DNA of 64,000 nt from Massilia solisilvae (lineage in GTDB: Bacteria > Pseudomonadota > Gammaproteobacteria > Burkholderiales > Burkholderiaceae_D): the NCBI RefSeq assembly GCF_024753215.1, contig NZ_JANUGV010000002.1:248001-312000 (forward strand). Reading direction: 5' to 3'. Every line of letters starts with the position of its first letter. Position 1 is the stretch's first letter. The notes beneath the pieces were generated by a model. The model ran no database searches. It was not told the DNA's origin and worked only from the letters and a program-made list of their open reading frames with translations. Below, in pieces: positions 8,347 to 15,987 of the stretch. The translations under genes were made by a program, and so were the position numbers.

Positions 8347-9405
8347 ATGAACAAACACGATTTGGTGAACGAACTGGACCGGATGCGTTCGCTCCTGGCG
8401 CTGTCGCGCGAGCTGCTCCAGACCGACGATCCGATGGTCGTCCTCGACCTGGTGGGCAAGGCCCTGGCCGATCTCATGCACATGGACCGTGCGATCCTGA
8501 TCGTCAACACCAATGGTGCGCAATACGTCCACGGTTTTGACCACGGCGGGCGCGCGCGGTATTCCGACGCCAGCAACCCGCTGTACCGCCCAGGCCTGGC
8601 CTGCCTGCAGGGCGACGGCAGCAGCGCAGCCCAGCCAGCGGCCAATGTGCCTGCTGGCGCCGGTGCGGTAATGGCGGTCGGCGTACCGCCACACCGGCCA
8701 ACGACGGCGTTGGCAGTGGAATGGCACCGCGATGGCGGCGCGCTCGACATCAAGGCGCGGCGCCAGCTGCTCACCCAGGTGGCGGAACTGACGGCCGCCG
8801 CCTTGGGCAAGCTGCAGGCCCGCGCATCGCTCGAGCAGCAAGTCTCGCAACAGTCCGGGCAGATGATGGACACGGCCCACGCCCATGCTGCGGAGCTGGC
8901 GCGGCGCGACGACGTTGAGCACGAGATCCGCGAGCTGTCGCTGACGGACGGCATGACCGGGCTGCGCAACCGGCGCGGCTTTTTTGTGGAGGCGGAACAG
9001 GCGTTCAAGGTAGCGCAACGGCAGCATGCGGCCAGCGCCGTGATTTTCGCCGACATCGACGGCCTCAAGCGCATCAACGACGCGGTCGGCCATCAGGCGG
9101 GCGATCAGTTGATTTGCGACGCGGCTGGCATCTTGCGCGCGTCGTTTCGCAATGTGGACGTCGTGGCGCGCGTGGGAGGCGACGAGTTTGCGGCGTTCAC
9201 GCTCGACGACGAGCAGCCGGACACGGTGGTCGAGCGTATCAGGCGCAACCTACATGCGTTCAATCGGATGGAAGGGCGCCCGTTCCAGGTATCGCTCAGT
9301 ATTGGCATCGTGCAGTGCGACCCCGCCGCCGGGATGAGCCTGGACGATTACATCCACGCTGCCGACGCGCAGATGTATGCGCACAAGCAGCAGCGCTTGC
9401 ATTGA
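8347..9405 (+). CDS. GAF-GGDEF diguanylate cyclase
   Basis: A 352-residue cytoplasmic signalling protein. Residues 1-170 form a GAF-like sensor (ELLQTDDPMVVLDLVGKALA, then MHMDRAILIVNTNG). A short helical linker (residues 170-195) leads to a GGDEF domain beginning LSLTDGMTGLRNRRGF. The active-site loop VGGDEF is intact, with metal-binding ADIDGLKRIND. The product-inhibition I-site RxxD (RNVD) sits exactly five residues before GGDEF, so feedback inhibition by c-di-GMP is expected. The upstream frame to 8239 lacks a ribosome site, so the ATG at 8347 was chosen. c-di-GMP often controls flagellar motility, which fits the flagellin and chemoreceptor genes in this window, but no direct link is visible. 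Confidence 0.9.
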   Translation: MNKHDLVNELDRMRSLLALSRELLQTDDPMVVLDLVGKALADLMHMDRAILIVNTNGAQYVHGFDHGGRARYSDASNPLYRPGLACLQGDGSSAAQPAANVPAGAGAVMAVGVPPHRPTTALAVEWHRDGGALDIKARRQLLTQVAELTAAALGKLQARASLEQQVSQQSGQMMDTAHAHAAELARRDDVEHEIRELSLTDGMTGLRNRRGFFVEAEQAFKVAQRQHAASAVIFADIDGLKRINDAVGHQAGDQLICDAAGILRASFRNVDVVARVGGDEFAAFTLDDEQPDTVVERIRRNLHAFNRMEGRPFQVSLSIGIVQCDPAAGMSLDDYIHAADAQMYAHKQQRLH

Positions 9406-9411
9406 CCGCAA

Positions 9412-9690
9412 TTAGTGATTGCTGTCACGTTCCGACTTGAGCAGGTCGATCCGGTCCGACTCTTCGTTGGCCGCCACCGCGCGCTCGGAGGCAAGGCTTT
9501 CCTGAAGTCCGGTCGTGTCGTCGTGCACCGTTTCGGGCGGGTGGAGCATATCGTCCAGCGTCATCGCCAGCTCCGGCGTGTCCCAATGAACGCCGGCGCG
9601 CACGCGCGCGTGGATGTAATGCTCGATTTCCCTGACCTGTTCCGGCGTCAGGGGGAGTGTGCGAAATGTGTTGCCAGGCAGCGTATTCAT
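9412..9690 (-). CDS. Hypothetical protein
   Basis: A 92-residue acidic, soluble protein of unknown function. It contains a helical segment PEQVREIEHYIHARVRAG and an Asp/Glu-rich C-terminus. The ATG at 9690 is preceded by a GAGG ribosome site; the longer frame to 9768 has none. It converges on the GGDEF gene with 6 bp between stop codons. No motif allows a functional call. Confidence 0.7.
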   Translation of the reverse strand: MNTLPGNTFRTLPLTPEQVREIEHYIHARVRAGVHWDTPELAMTLDDMLHPPETVHDDTTGLQESLASERAVAANEESDRIDLLKSERDSNH

Positions 9691-9772
9691 GAAATCCTCG
9701 CTCTCTGCAAGCCCAAGGGCGCTTGCGCACGCCAGCCGATGGCGCGCATGTCGAGCCAAGGCAAGCATCCAC

Positions 9773-10027
9773 TCAATTTACACCCACTGGCGATTGCCCG
9801 GTGCGCGCCAGACAAATGATCGATCGCCACTCTTTTAGGGTAAGATGCGCGGCGAGCTCGCGCGCGTCATTGACGCGTCTGGCACCGATCTCAGCCTCGA
9901 TCTTCCGGGCCCATGCAGCGGCCTGCGCCTTCGTCGGAAATGTTTCCGCAATCGAGTTGTGCCCTTTCCTGCGGGCCTGTGCCCGCCAGGTGTCCCCGGT
10001 CTTGAGAAGTGACGCCGCCTGTAGCAA
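9773..10027 (-). pseudogene. Tyrosine integrase, N-terminal remnant next to dusA
   Basis: The translated frame (SLLKTGDTWRAQARRKGH, then ETFPTKAQAAAWARKIEAEI) matches the N-terminal arm-binding segment of tyrosine site-specific recombinases. It has no ATG: the frame begins upstream from a TTG and the expected initiator is changed. Similarity ends after about 60 residues (RELAAHLTLKE), and the core and catalytic domains are absent. It lies 56 bp upstream of dusA on the opposite strand. dusA is a documented integration target for a family of prophage and island integrases, so this is probably the scar of a lost element. Confidence 0.65.
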
Positions 10028-10083
10028 AGTTGTGAAGTTGCGGGAGGTCGTATTGCCCCCTCAGACGGAAACGAATTATTTAG

Positions 10084-11073
10084 ATGACAAACAGCAAACG
10101 AAAACTGAGCGTCGCGCCCATGATGGACTGGACCGACCGCCACTGCCGCGTCTTCCACCGCAAGATCACCCGCCACACTTGGTTGTATACGGAAATGGTG
10201 ACCACCGGCGCGCTGGTGCACGGCGACGTTGCGCGCCACCTGCGCTACAGCGAGGAGGAGCATCCGGTCGCGCTGCAGCTGGGCGGCAGCGACCCGGGCG
10301 AGCTGGCGCACAGCGCCAGGCTGGGCCAGGAGTGGGGCTATGACGAGATCAACCTGAACTGTGGCTGCCCGTCCGAGCGGGTGCAGAAGGGCGCGTTTGG
10401 CGCCTGCCTGATGGCCGAACCGCAGCTGGTGGCCGATTGCGTCAAGGCGATGCGCGACGCGGTCTCGATCGATGTCACGGTCAAGCACCGGATCGGCATC
10501 GACCAGGTCCAGGACCCGGCGTTCGTGCGCGACTTCGTGGGCACCATCGCCGACGCCGGCTGCCGCACCTTCATCGTCCACGCGCGCAACGCCATCCTCA
10601 AGGGCCTGTCGCCCAAGGAGAACCGGGAGATCCCGCCGCTCAGGTACGAGGTCGCCTACGACCTGAAGCGCCAGTTCCCGGAGCTGGAAATCATCATCAA
10701 CGGCGGCGTGAAGACCGACGACGAGATCGCGCAGCACCTGCAGCACGTGGACGGCGTGATGCTCGGGCGCGAGGCCTACCACAACCCGTGGCTGATGGCG
10801 GGCTGGGACGCGCGCTTCTACGGCGCCGCCGCCACGCCCAAGACGCGCCGCCAGGTGCTGGAGGAGATGATTCCCTACATCGCCGCCCAGCTGGCCGAGT
10901 TCGGCCCGCAGGGCCTGAAGCTGAACAGCATCACGCGCCACATGCTCGGCCTGATGTCCGGCCTGCCCGGCGCACGCGCGTTCCGCCAGCTGCTGTCCGA
11001 CCCCAAGCGGCTGGCAGCCGGCGACCCCGCCTTGCTGCTGGAAGCGGCCGACCGCATGGCGCGCGCCGCCTGA
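10084..11073 (+). CDS. dusA: tRNA-dihydrouridine synthase A
   Basis: FMN- and NADPH-dependent reduction of uridine 20/20a in the tRNA D-loop. The 329-residue length is normal for DusA. Motifs seen: the flavin-binding N-terminus LSVAPMMDWTDRHCRVF, the active-site cysteine in NLNCGCPSERVQKGAFGACL, the phosphate-binding IINGGVKT and GVMLGREAYHNPW, and the C-terminal tRNA-binding helical domain (LNSITRHMLGLMSGLPGAR). The ATG at 10084 matches the family start. The upstream region holds an integrase remnant on the other strand, and the 5' end of dusA is a known phage attachment target; the gene itself looks intact. Confidence 0.97.
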   Translation: MTNSKRKLSVAPMMDWTDRHCRVFHRKITRHTWLYTEMVTTGALVHGDVARHLRYSEEEHPVALQLGGSDPGELAHSARLGQEWGYDEINLNCGCPSERVQKGAFGACLMAEPQLVADCVKAMRDAVSIDVTVKHRIGIDQVQDPAFVRDFVGTIADAGCRTFIVHARNAILKGLSPKENREIPPLRYEVAYDLKRQFPELEIIINGGVKTDDEIAQHLQHVDGVMLGREAYHNPWLMAGWDARFYGAAATPKTRRQVLEEMIPYIAAQLAEFGPQGLKLNSITRHMLGLMSGLPGARAFRQLLSDPKRLAAGDPALLLEAADRMARAA

Positions 11074-11186
11074 GCCCGGCCGCGGGCCGCCAACCCCGGC
11101 CCGCAAGAAAATAAAGTTTTTCCTGTGTTGCTGTAGGAAAATAACTACAAGGGCCGGCAATGCGCGTGGCAAAGACAGCATTTTGC

Positions 11187-11216
11187 TTGCTGTAGGGCAA
11201 TAAATCTCCCTATAAT
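11187..11216 (+). promoter_or_regulatory. Sigma-70-like promoter and leader of the chemoreceptor gene
   Basis: TTGCTG at 11187-11192 and TATAAT at 11211-11216 with an 18-bp spacer, predicting a transcript with a leader of about 200 nt before the ATG at 11427. The gene-free interval 11074-11426 also contains a TTTTCCT/AGGAAAA inverted repeat (11118-11141), a direct repeat TTGCTGTAGG (11128-11137 and 11187-11196) and an AACTCG/CGAGTT hairpin at 11262-11280. Nothing coding is seen in it. A TAAAGTTT at 11112 resembles a sigma-28 -35 box but lacks a matching -10. Confidence 0.55.
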
Positions 11217-11426
11217 CGCAGCTCACCTTCGTTTTTTGCCAGCGCACCAACGCATGTTGTGAACTCGAAACATCCGAGTTGTCGTTCACAAAATCTGTCT
11301 ATGCCGACTGGTTTTGATTTATCCTCACGGAAACACATACATTTCCTGCCAGAAGCATGGAAATTTGACATTGCACATTGACAACTGTCGCTCGTGTCCG
11401 ATCAATAAAGAGGGAATAGGGACGAA

Positions 11427-13214
11427 ATGAATTTGACAAACATGAAGGTCGGAATGCGCCTGGGTTTGGGGTTTGCCCTGGTGCTGGTGCTGCTGGTCGC
11501 GGTGACCGTGGTCGGCATCCTCCGCATGGCGCAGATCCAGGACCGCCTCGACCACGTGGTAGGTGTCAACAACGTGGTCACACGGCTCGTGATCGACATG
11601 CGCAACAATGTCAGCGAGCGCGTCACCTCGCTGCGCACCCTGACCCTGATGACCAACGCGGACGACATGGAACCTGAACTGAACAAGTTCAAGGAACAGA
11701 CCCGCAAGTACGACGAGATCCAGGCCAAGCTGGAAGCCAAGTTCGCCGCCGAGTCCACCCAGCAGGAAAAGACGCTGCTGACGCAGATCAAGGACGCCGA
11801 AGGCGTGGCGATGCCGGCCATCAGCAAGGCATCCGAGCTGTACCTGGCCAACAAGGCCGAGGACGCCACCCGCGTGATGATCAAGGAAATCCGCCCGGCC
11901 CAGAAGAAGTGGCTCGAGGCGCTGGACCAGCTGGCCAGCGTCGAGGACAAGCAGAACTCGCAGGCCCAGACCGATGCCCAGGCCGCGTTCGCCAACGCGC
12001 GCAATTTCATGATCGTGATGCTGGCGCTGGCCGTGGCGATGGGCGTGGCCGCCGCCTGGGTGATCACCCGCAGCCTGCTCAAGCAGCTGGGCGGCGAACC
12101 GGGTTACACCGCCCGCATCGCCGGCAGCATCGCCCACGGCGACCTGTCGATCCGCATTAACACCGCCGTCTCCGACCGCGGCAGCCTGCTGGTCGAGATG
12201 CGCGAGATGCGCAACAGCCTGGTGGGCATCGTGGCCCAGGTGCGCCGCGGCACCGAGACCATCGGCACCGCCTCGCGCGAGATCGCCGCCGGCAACCTGG
12301 ACCTGTCCTCGCGCACCGAGCTGCAGGCCAGCTCGCTGGAGAAGACCGCCTCGGCCATGGACAAGCTGACCGCCACCGTGCGCCAGAACGCCGAAAACGC
12401 CCGCGAAGCCAACCAGCTCGCGGCCAGCGCCTCGGACGTGGCGCGCAAGGGCGGCGAAGTGGTGTCGCAGGTGGTGGGCACGATGGGCGAGATCAACAGC
12501 TCGGCCAGCAAAATTGCCGACATCATTGGCGTGATCGACGGCATCGCGTTCCAGACCAACATCCTGGCGCTGAACGCCGCCGTGGAAGCGGCGCGCGCCG
12601 GCGAGCAGGGCCGCGGTTTTGCGGTCGTCGCCTCCGAAGTGCGCAACCTGGCGCAACGTTCGGCCGCCGCCGCCAAGGAAATCAAGACGCTGATCGGCGA
12701 CTCGGTCGAGAAGGTCGAGCGCGGCAGCAAGCTGGTCGGCCAGGCCGGCGTGACGATGGAAGAAGTGGTCTCGAGCGTCAAGCGCGTGACCGACATCATG
12801 AGCGACATCGCCGCCGCCAGCGCCGAGCAGAGCGCCGGCATCGAGCAGGTCAACGTGTCGATCATCGAGATGGACAGCATGACCCAACAGAACGCCTCGC
12901 TGGTCGAGGAAGCGGCCGCCGCCGCCCAAAGCCTGCAGGACCAGGCCGGCGAACTGGCGCGCGTGGTCAGCATCTTCAAGCTGGCCGAAGGCGAGGAGAA
13001 CCAGGCCGAAGCGCTGACCGCGCTGGCAGCCCCGGCCCCCGCCGCGCAAGTGGCGCCGCGCCCGGCAGCCAAGCGCGCCGCCGGCGCCCGCCCGGTGCTG
13101 AAGAAGCCGGCCGCCGCCGCACCGCGTGTCGAGCCGACCGATGCCGACAGCGCGCCAGCCAAACCGAAGAAGGCCGCCGCCGCAACTGCCGGCGACGAGT
13201 GGGAAGAGTTCTGA
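11427..13214 (+). CDS. Methyl-accepting chemotaxis protein
   Basis: Transmembrane chemoreceptor of 595 residues. Order of parts: a transmembrane helix near residues 12-32; a periplasmic four-helix-bundle-type ligand domain to about 190; a second transmembrane helix ([20 protein letters not shown]); a HAMP domain; and the signalling hairpin with the invariant tip ([20 protein letters not shown], then [17 protein letters not shown]). After an Ala/Pro/Lys-rich linker the protein ends GDEWEEF, a C-terminal WxxF-type pentapeptide used by CheR and CheB for docking. The ligand is unknown. A GGGA site precedes the ATG. It probably works with the flagellar genes in this window through CheA/CheW encoded elsewhere. 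Confidence 0.95.
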   Translation: MNLTNMKVGMRLGLGFALVLVLLVAVTVVGILRMAQIQDRLDHVVGVNNVVTRLVIDMRNNVSERVTSLRTLTLMTNADDMEPELNKFKEQTRKYDEIQAKLEAKFAAESTQQEKTLLTQIKDAEGVAMPAISKASELYLANKAEDATRVMIKEIRPAQKKWLEALDQLASVEDKQNSQAQTDAQAAFANARNFMIVMLALAVAMGVAAAWVITRSLLKQLGGEPGYTARIAGSIAHGDLSIRINTAVSDRGSLLVEMREMRNSLVGIVAQVRRGTETIGTASREIAAGNLDLSSRTELQASSLEKTASAMDKLTATVRQNAENAREANQLAASASDVARKGGEVVSQVVGTMGEINSSASKIADIIGVIDGIAFQTNILALNAAVEAARAGEQGRGFAVVASEVRNLAQRSAAAAKEIKTLIGDSVEKVERGSKLVGQAGVTMEEVVSSVKRVTDIMSDIAAASAEQSAGIEQVNVSIIEMDSMTQQNASLVEEAAAAAQSLQDQAGELARVVSIFKLAEGEENQAEALTALAAPAPAAQVAPRPAAKRAAGARPVLKKPAAAAPRVEPTDADSAPAKPKKAAAATAGDEWEEF

Positions 13215-13290
13215 CGCGGCGGCCACAAGCCGTCGCCGAAGAGAGCAGCACGAAACAAGAAGCGTGAACTAAAAACTTTTGGGAACTGGT

Positions 13291-13641
13291 ATGTCTACGA
13301 AAAAGCCTTATTTGAGTGTTATCGCCACCTTGATCCTGTCCGGCGTCGCCGGCGCAGTCGCCGCCGGTGAAGTGCCGGCCAGCTTCGACGCGTCCAAGTG
13401 CAAGGTCGAGTACCCGAAGGCCTCCCTGATGAACGAAGAGCAGGGCACGACGTCGATGTCCTTCCTCGTGAACGCGGACGGCAGCGTGGCCGATTCGAAG
13501 CTGGAGAAATCGAGCGGCTTCAAGAACCTCGACAAGGCAGCGATCAAGGGCATCTCGGCATGCAAGTTCAAGCCGGGCACCAAGGACGGCGCCCCGGCCC
13601 AGACCTGGACCAAGATCGACTACGCCTGGAAGCTGGACTAA
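13291..13641 (+). CDS. Small exported TonB-C-domain protein
   Basis: A 116-residue protein with a signal peptide (residues 1-26, LSVIATLILSGVAGAVAAG). The mature part is a lone TonB C-terminal-like domain: EYPKASLMNEEQGTTSMSFL, then VNADGSVADSKLEKSSGFKN, ending KFKPGTKDGAPAQTW. It has no transmembrane anchor or proline-rich spacer, so it is not a complete energy transducer and may be a periplasmic partner-binding protein. The ATG at 13291 was preferred to an upstream TTG. A terminator follows, and the stop overlaps the stop of the convergent cytochrome b561 gene. Confidence 0.8.
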   Translation: MSTKKPYLSVIATLILSGVAGAVAAGEVPASFDASKCKVEYPKASLMNEEQGTTSMSFLVNADGSVADSKLEKSSGFKNLDKAAIKGISACKFKPGTKDGAPAQTWTKIDYAWKLD

Positions 13642-14246
13642 ACTGTTCCACCCCGCGGCCGGCTCCCAGCCGGCCGTTTTCTTTGCTGGAACCACATGCG
13701 CTGGAACACACGGTCGCGATCGACCAGCGCGTGCTTGAGCCCCGCCGCCACGTGCAGCGCGACCAGCGCCGCCATCGCCCACACCAGCGTCTCGTGCACC
13801 TCGAAGAAGGCCTCGGCCGTGTCGTGCGCGGGCGCGGCCCAGCGCGGCAACTGCAGCCCGAAGAAGGCGACCCCGCTTTTCGTGTACAGCGCGCCGAGCA
13901 GGCCGGTCACCGGCAGCAGCACCATGCCCCCGTACAGCAGGCGCTGCACCACGAGTGACGCCACCACTTCCCAGCGCGGCATGCTGGCCGGCAGCGCGGC
14001 CGGTCGGTGCGTGAGGCGCCACAGCGCGCGCGCCAGCACCAGCACGAAGATGACGATGCCGACCGACTTGTGCAGGTCGAACCAGCGCTCGGCGCCGGGA
14101 TCGTCCTCGACGCTCGTCATGTACCAGCCGAGCGCGGCCGTGCTGACGATCAGCAGCGCGAGCAACCAGTGCAGCGCCACGGCGACCGGCGCGTAGCGCC
14201 ACTCGCCGGGCTCCACCATCAGCTGCGGATCGTCGTCTATTCGCAT
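13638..14246 (-). CDS. Cytochrome b561 (di-heme inner-membrane cytochrome)
   Basis: A 202-residue protein with four transmembrane helices and the histidines expected for two b hemes: ALHWLLALLIV, the DLHKSVGI motif, then HDTAEAFFEVHETLVWAMA and ALHVAAGLKHALVDRD. The last pattern is the typical end of the bacterial cytochrome b561 family, proposed as quinol-dependent membrane oxidoreductases. The ATG at 14246 lies inside the end of the upstream lipoprotein gene (10-bp overlap), suggesting translational coupling. The C-terminal 20 codons run through the terminator hairpin of the convergent TonB-C gene. Confidence 0.88.
   Translation of the reverse strand: MRIDDDPQLMVEPGEWRYAPVAVALHWLLALLIVSTAALGWYMTSVEDDPGAERWFDLHKSVGIVIFVLVLARALWRLTHRPAALPASMPRWEVVASLVVQRLLYGGMVLLPVTGLLGALYTKSGVAFFGLQLPRWAAPAHDTAEAFFEVHETLVWAMAALVALHVAAGLKHALVDRDRVFQRMWFQQRKRPAGSRPRGGTV
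13656..13682 (+). terminator. Rho-independent terminator of the TonB-C gene
   Basis: CGGCCGGCT (13656-13664) and AGCCGGCCG (13668-13676) form a perfect 9-bp stem with a 3-nt loop, followed by TTTTCTTT. It lies 15 bp after the TAA at 13641 and inside the coding end of the opposing cytochrome b561 gene. Confidence 0.82.
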
Positions 14247-14689
14247 TGCCGGCGCATCATCTCCAGGTGCTGCTGGCGCGATGCGGCCGACATGCCCGGC
14301 ATCATCTGCTCCATCAACGCTTGCCGCTCCTCGGGCGTGCGCGCGCCCATCATGCGCCCGTACATGGCGCACGCCTGTTGCGTGGAGCCGGCAGCCGCGC
14401 CCGCGCTGCCGGCCGCCCCGCCCATCGAGGCGGCGCTGCCGCTTTCGCCGGTGCCGTAGGCGCCTGGCGTACCCGAGCCGGTCACGCCGGTGCCGCCGGA
14501 ACCCTGGGCGCCGCTTTCGGCCGGACGCTGGCCCGGCACGGCGTTCACGTTGCCGCCGGCCCCCGATGTGCCGTAGCCGGGGCCACCTTGCGCGGGGACG
14601 TATTCGCTTTCGCCCACGCGGCCCTGTTGCGCGCAGCCGGCCAGCAGGCCCGCGCACAGGAGCGTGGCGATGTGGATCGGGAACTTCAT
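14237..14689 (-). CDS. Small Gly/Ser-rich lipoprotein
   Basis: A 150-residue predicted lipoprotein. The signal peptide MKFPIHIATLLCAGLLAGC ends in a lipobox (LAGC). The middle is a low-complexity Gly/Ser/Ala region (residues 40-100), and the C-terminus is a Met/Gln/Arg-rich helical tail (TPEERQALMEQMMPGMSAAS, then LEMMRRQCE). An ideal ribosome site (GGAGG) precedes the ATG at 14689. The stop overlaps the start of the cytochrome b561 gene, so the two are probably one transcript. Function unknown; the disordered linker suggests a surface- or envelope-tethered helper. Confidence 0.75.
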   Translation of the reverse strand: MKFPIHIATLLCAGLLAGCAQQGRVGESEYVPAQGGPGYGTSGAGGNVNAVPGQRPAESGAQGSGGTGVTGSGTPGAYGTGESGSAASMGGAAGSAGAAAGSTQQACAMYGRMMGARTPEERQALMEQMMPGMSAASRQQHLEMMRRQCE

Positions 14690-14757
14690 GGAACCTCCTC
14701 GGCGGCCGCGCCGGCGCTTGAAAAGCCGTTCGACCGCCGCGTTCCAGTTCCGGTTCC

Positions 14758-14858
14758 GTAGGGTGGGCAAGTCCCTTGCCCACGCGTTCAACTCACGGTT
14801 ACATGCGACCTTGCGGGCGGTTTTTGAACGCGTGGGCAGGAGAACCTGCCCACCCTAC
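14758..14858. repeat. REPIN-like inverted element, copy 1
   Basis: A 101-bp element bounded by GTAGGGTGGGCA at 14758 and its inverse TGCCCACCCTAC at 14858. Each end is itself a hairpin (GGGTGGGCAA...TTGCCCACGCG). A second copy with the same ends and a different centre is at 44740-44844. Paired inverted REP hairpins of this size are typical of REPINs mobilised by RAYT transposases; no RAYT gene is in the window. Confidence 0.8.
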
Positions 14859-14870
14859 GATTGGGCCGGC

Positions 14871-15209
14871 TCAGCCTTTTTCCTTCTCCAGGTTGATCGA
14901 ATAGCGCGGGATCTCGACCACCAGGTCGGCCTCGCCCAGGACCACCTGGCACGACAGGCGCGAGGTCGGCGCCAGCCCCCACGCGCGGTCGAGCATGTCC
15001 TCTTCGCCGTCGCTCGGGTCCTCCAGCGCGCCGTAGCCTTCGCGGATGATGACGTGGCAGGTGGTGCAGGCGCCCACCTTGCCGCACGCGTGCTCGATCT
15101 CGACACGGTGCGCGAGCATGGCATCGCACAGCGTGCCCCCGGGCTCGGCATAAAAGGTGGCGCCCTCGGGCGCGAAATCAGGATGTGGCAGCACGGTAAT
15201 GTTCGGCAT
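14871..15209 (-). CDS. fdx: [2Fe-2S] ferredoxin, ISC type
   Basis: Electron carrier of 112 residues with the adrenodoxin-like cysteine pattern CGKVGACTTCHVII and a final cysteine in SRLSCQVVLG. These four cysteines bind one [2Fe-2S] cluster. The acidic helix (LEDPSDGEEDMLDRAWGL) is the usual partner surface. Fdx proteins of this type supply electrons for Fe-S cluster assembly. The gene stands alone rather than in an isc operon. The ATG at 15209 has a GAGG ribosome site. Its promoter has the 19-bp spacer and dyad of copper-type MerR regulators, which is unusual for this gene. The REPIN-like element follows the stop. Confidence 0.92.
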   Translation of the reverse strand: MPNITVLPHPDFAPEGATFYAEPGGTLCDAMLAHRVEIEHACGKVGACTTCHVIIREGYGALEDPSDGEEDMLDRAWGLAPTSRLSCQVVLGEADLVVEIPRYSINLEKEKG

Positions 15210-15234
15210 CTCAAACCTCGATGTGATAGGGTCC

Positions 15235-15265
15235 ACTCTAATCCTTCCTGCAGGGGGAAGGTCAA
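15235..15265 (-). promoter_or_regulatory. MerR-family (CueR/HmrR-type) promoter of the ferredoxin gene
   Basis: On the minus strand: -35 TTGACC (15260-15265), a 19-bp spacer and -10 TAGAGT (15235-15240). Inside lies the dyad ACCTTCC-N7-GGAAGGA, with core arms CCTTCC and GGAAGG. The 19-bp spacer and the TTGACCTTCC start are hallmarks of copper-responsive MerR-family promoters such as those of CueR. The predicted transcript starts about 20 nt before the ferredoxin ATG. The regulator is not encoded in the window. Confidence 0.65.
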
Positions 15266-15334
15266 GCGCTTAGTGTCTTGCCGCAACGCCCTGCGTCGTG
15301 CCGAACGTTCTTTCGCACACACACGAGTTTGCCC

Positions 15335-15985
15335 ATGGCCCAGGCGTTTCATCCTGCAACCGTCCTTGTACTCAAGCTCGCCCTGGTGGCGGCGCTGCTG
15401 GCCGCGCTGGCGCTGGCGCTGCTGGCGCGCTGGCGCATGATGCCGCCGGCCGCCGGCGGCACCGTCGTCGCGCAGCCCATCCCGTTCAGCCACAAGCACC
15501 ATGTGGGCGACGACGGCATCGACTGCCGCTACTGCCACACCTCGGTCGAAAAGTCGCGCTTTGCCGGGCTGCCGTCGAGCGACATCTGCCTGACCTGCCA
15601 CTCCCAGCTGTTTCGCGACGCGCCGCTGCTCGCGCCGCTGCATGCCAGCGCCCGCACCGGCCTGCCGATCCGCTGGAACCGGGTGCACGACCTGCCCGAT
15701 TTCGCCTACTTCGACCACCGCATCCACATCAACAAGGGCGTGGCCTGCGTCGAGTGCCATGGCCGCGTGGACCGCATGCCGCTCATGCTGCGCACGGCCC
15801 AGCTCGAAATGCAGTGGTGCCTGGGCTGCCATCGCAACGCGCGCCAGCACATCCGGCCGCTGGCCGACGTTTTCCTGATGCAGGACAAGCGCCCGCTCTC
15901 GGCGCAGGAAATCACACAACTGAACCGCCTGTTACAGATTCAAAGCACACGCCGGCTCACCGATTGCTCCACCTGCCACCGCTGA
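15335..15985 (+). CDS. actA: Alternative complex III pentaheme cytochrome c subunit ActA
   Basis: First subunit of the quinol:electron-acceptor oxidoreductase called alternative complex III. The 216-residue protein has one N-terminal membrane anchor (residues 8-31) and five CxxCH heme motifs: CRYCH (64), CLTCH (85), CVECH (138), CLGCH (162) and CSTCH (211). Five hemes is the ActA hallmark. The ATG at 15335 begins the anchor. It heads a run of plus-strand genes with gaps or overlaps of a few bases; actB starts 2 bp after its stop. Confidence 0.93.
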   Translation: MAQAFHPATVLVLKLALVAALLAALALALLARWRMMPPAAGGTVVAQPIPFSHKHHVGDDGIDCRYCHTSVEKSRFAGLPSSDICLTCHSQLFRDAPLLAPLHASARTGLPIRWNRVHDLPDFAYFDHRIHINKGVACVECHGRVDRMPLMLRTAQLEMQWCLGCHRNARQHIRPLADVFLMQDKRPLSAQEITQLNRLLQIQSTRRLTDCSTCHR

Positions 15986-15987
15986 CG

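Noticed and set aside
11112..11141. Sigma-28-like promoter (TAAAGTTT) upstream of the chemoreceptor gene.
   Set aside because: No GCCGATAA-like -10 at the right distance; a sigma-70-like promoter further down is better.
11325..13226. 633-codon minus-strand open frame opposite the chemoreceptor.
   Set aside because: Repetitive Gly/His/Ala shadow of the receptor's coiled coil; no start signal or domain.
15243..15261. Stem CCTTCC/GGAAGG as a transcription terminator.
   Set aside because: No T-run on either strand; the position between -35 and -10 with a 19-bp spacer fits a MerR-type operator instead.
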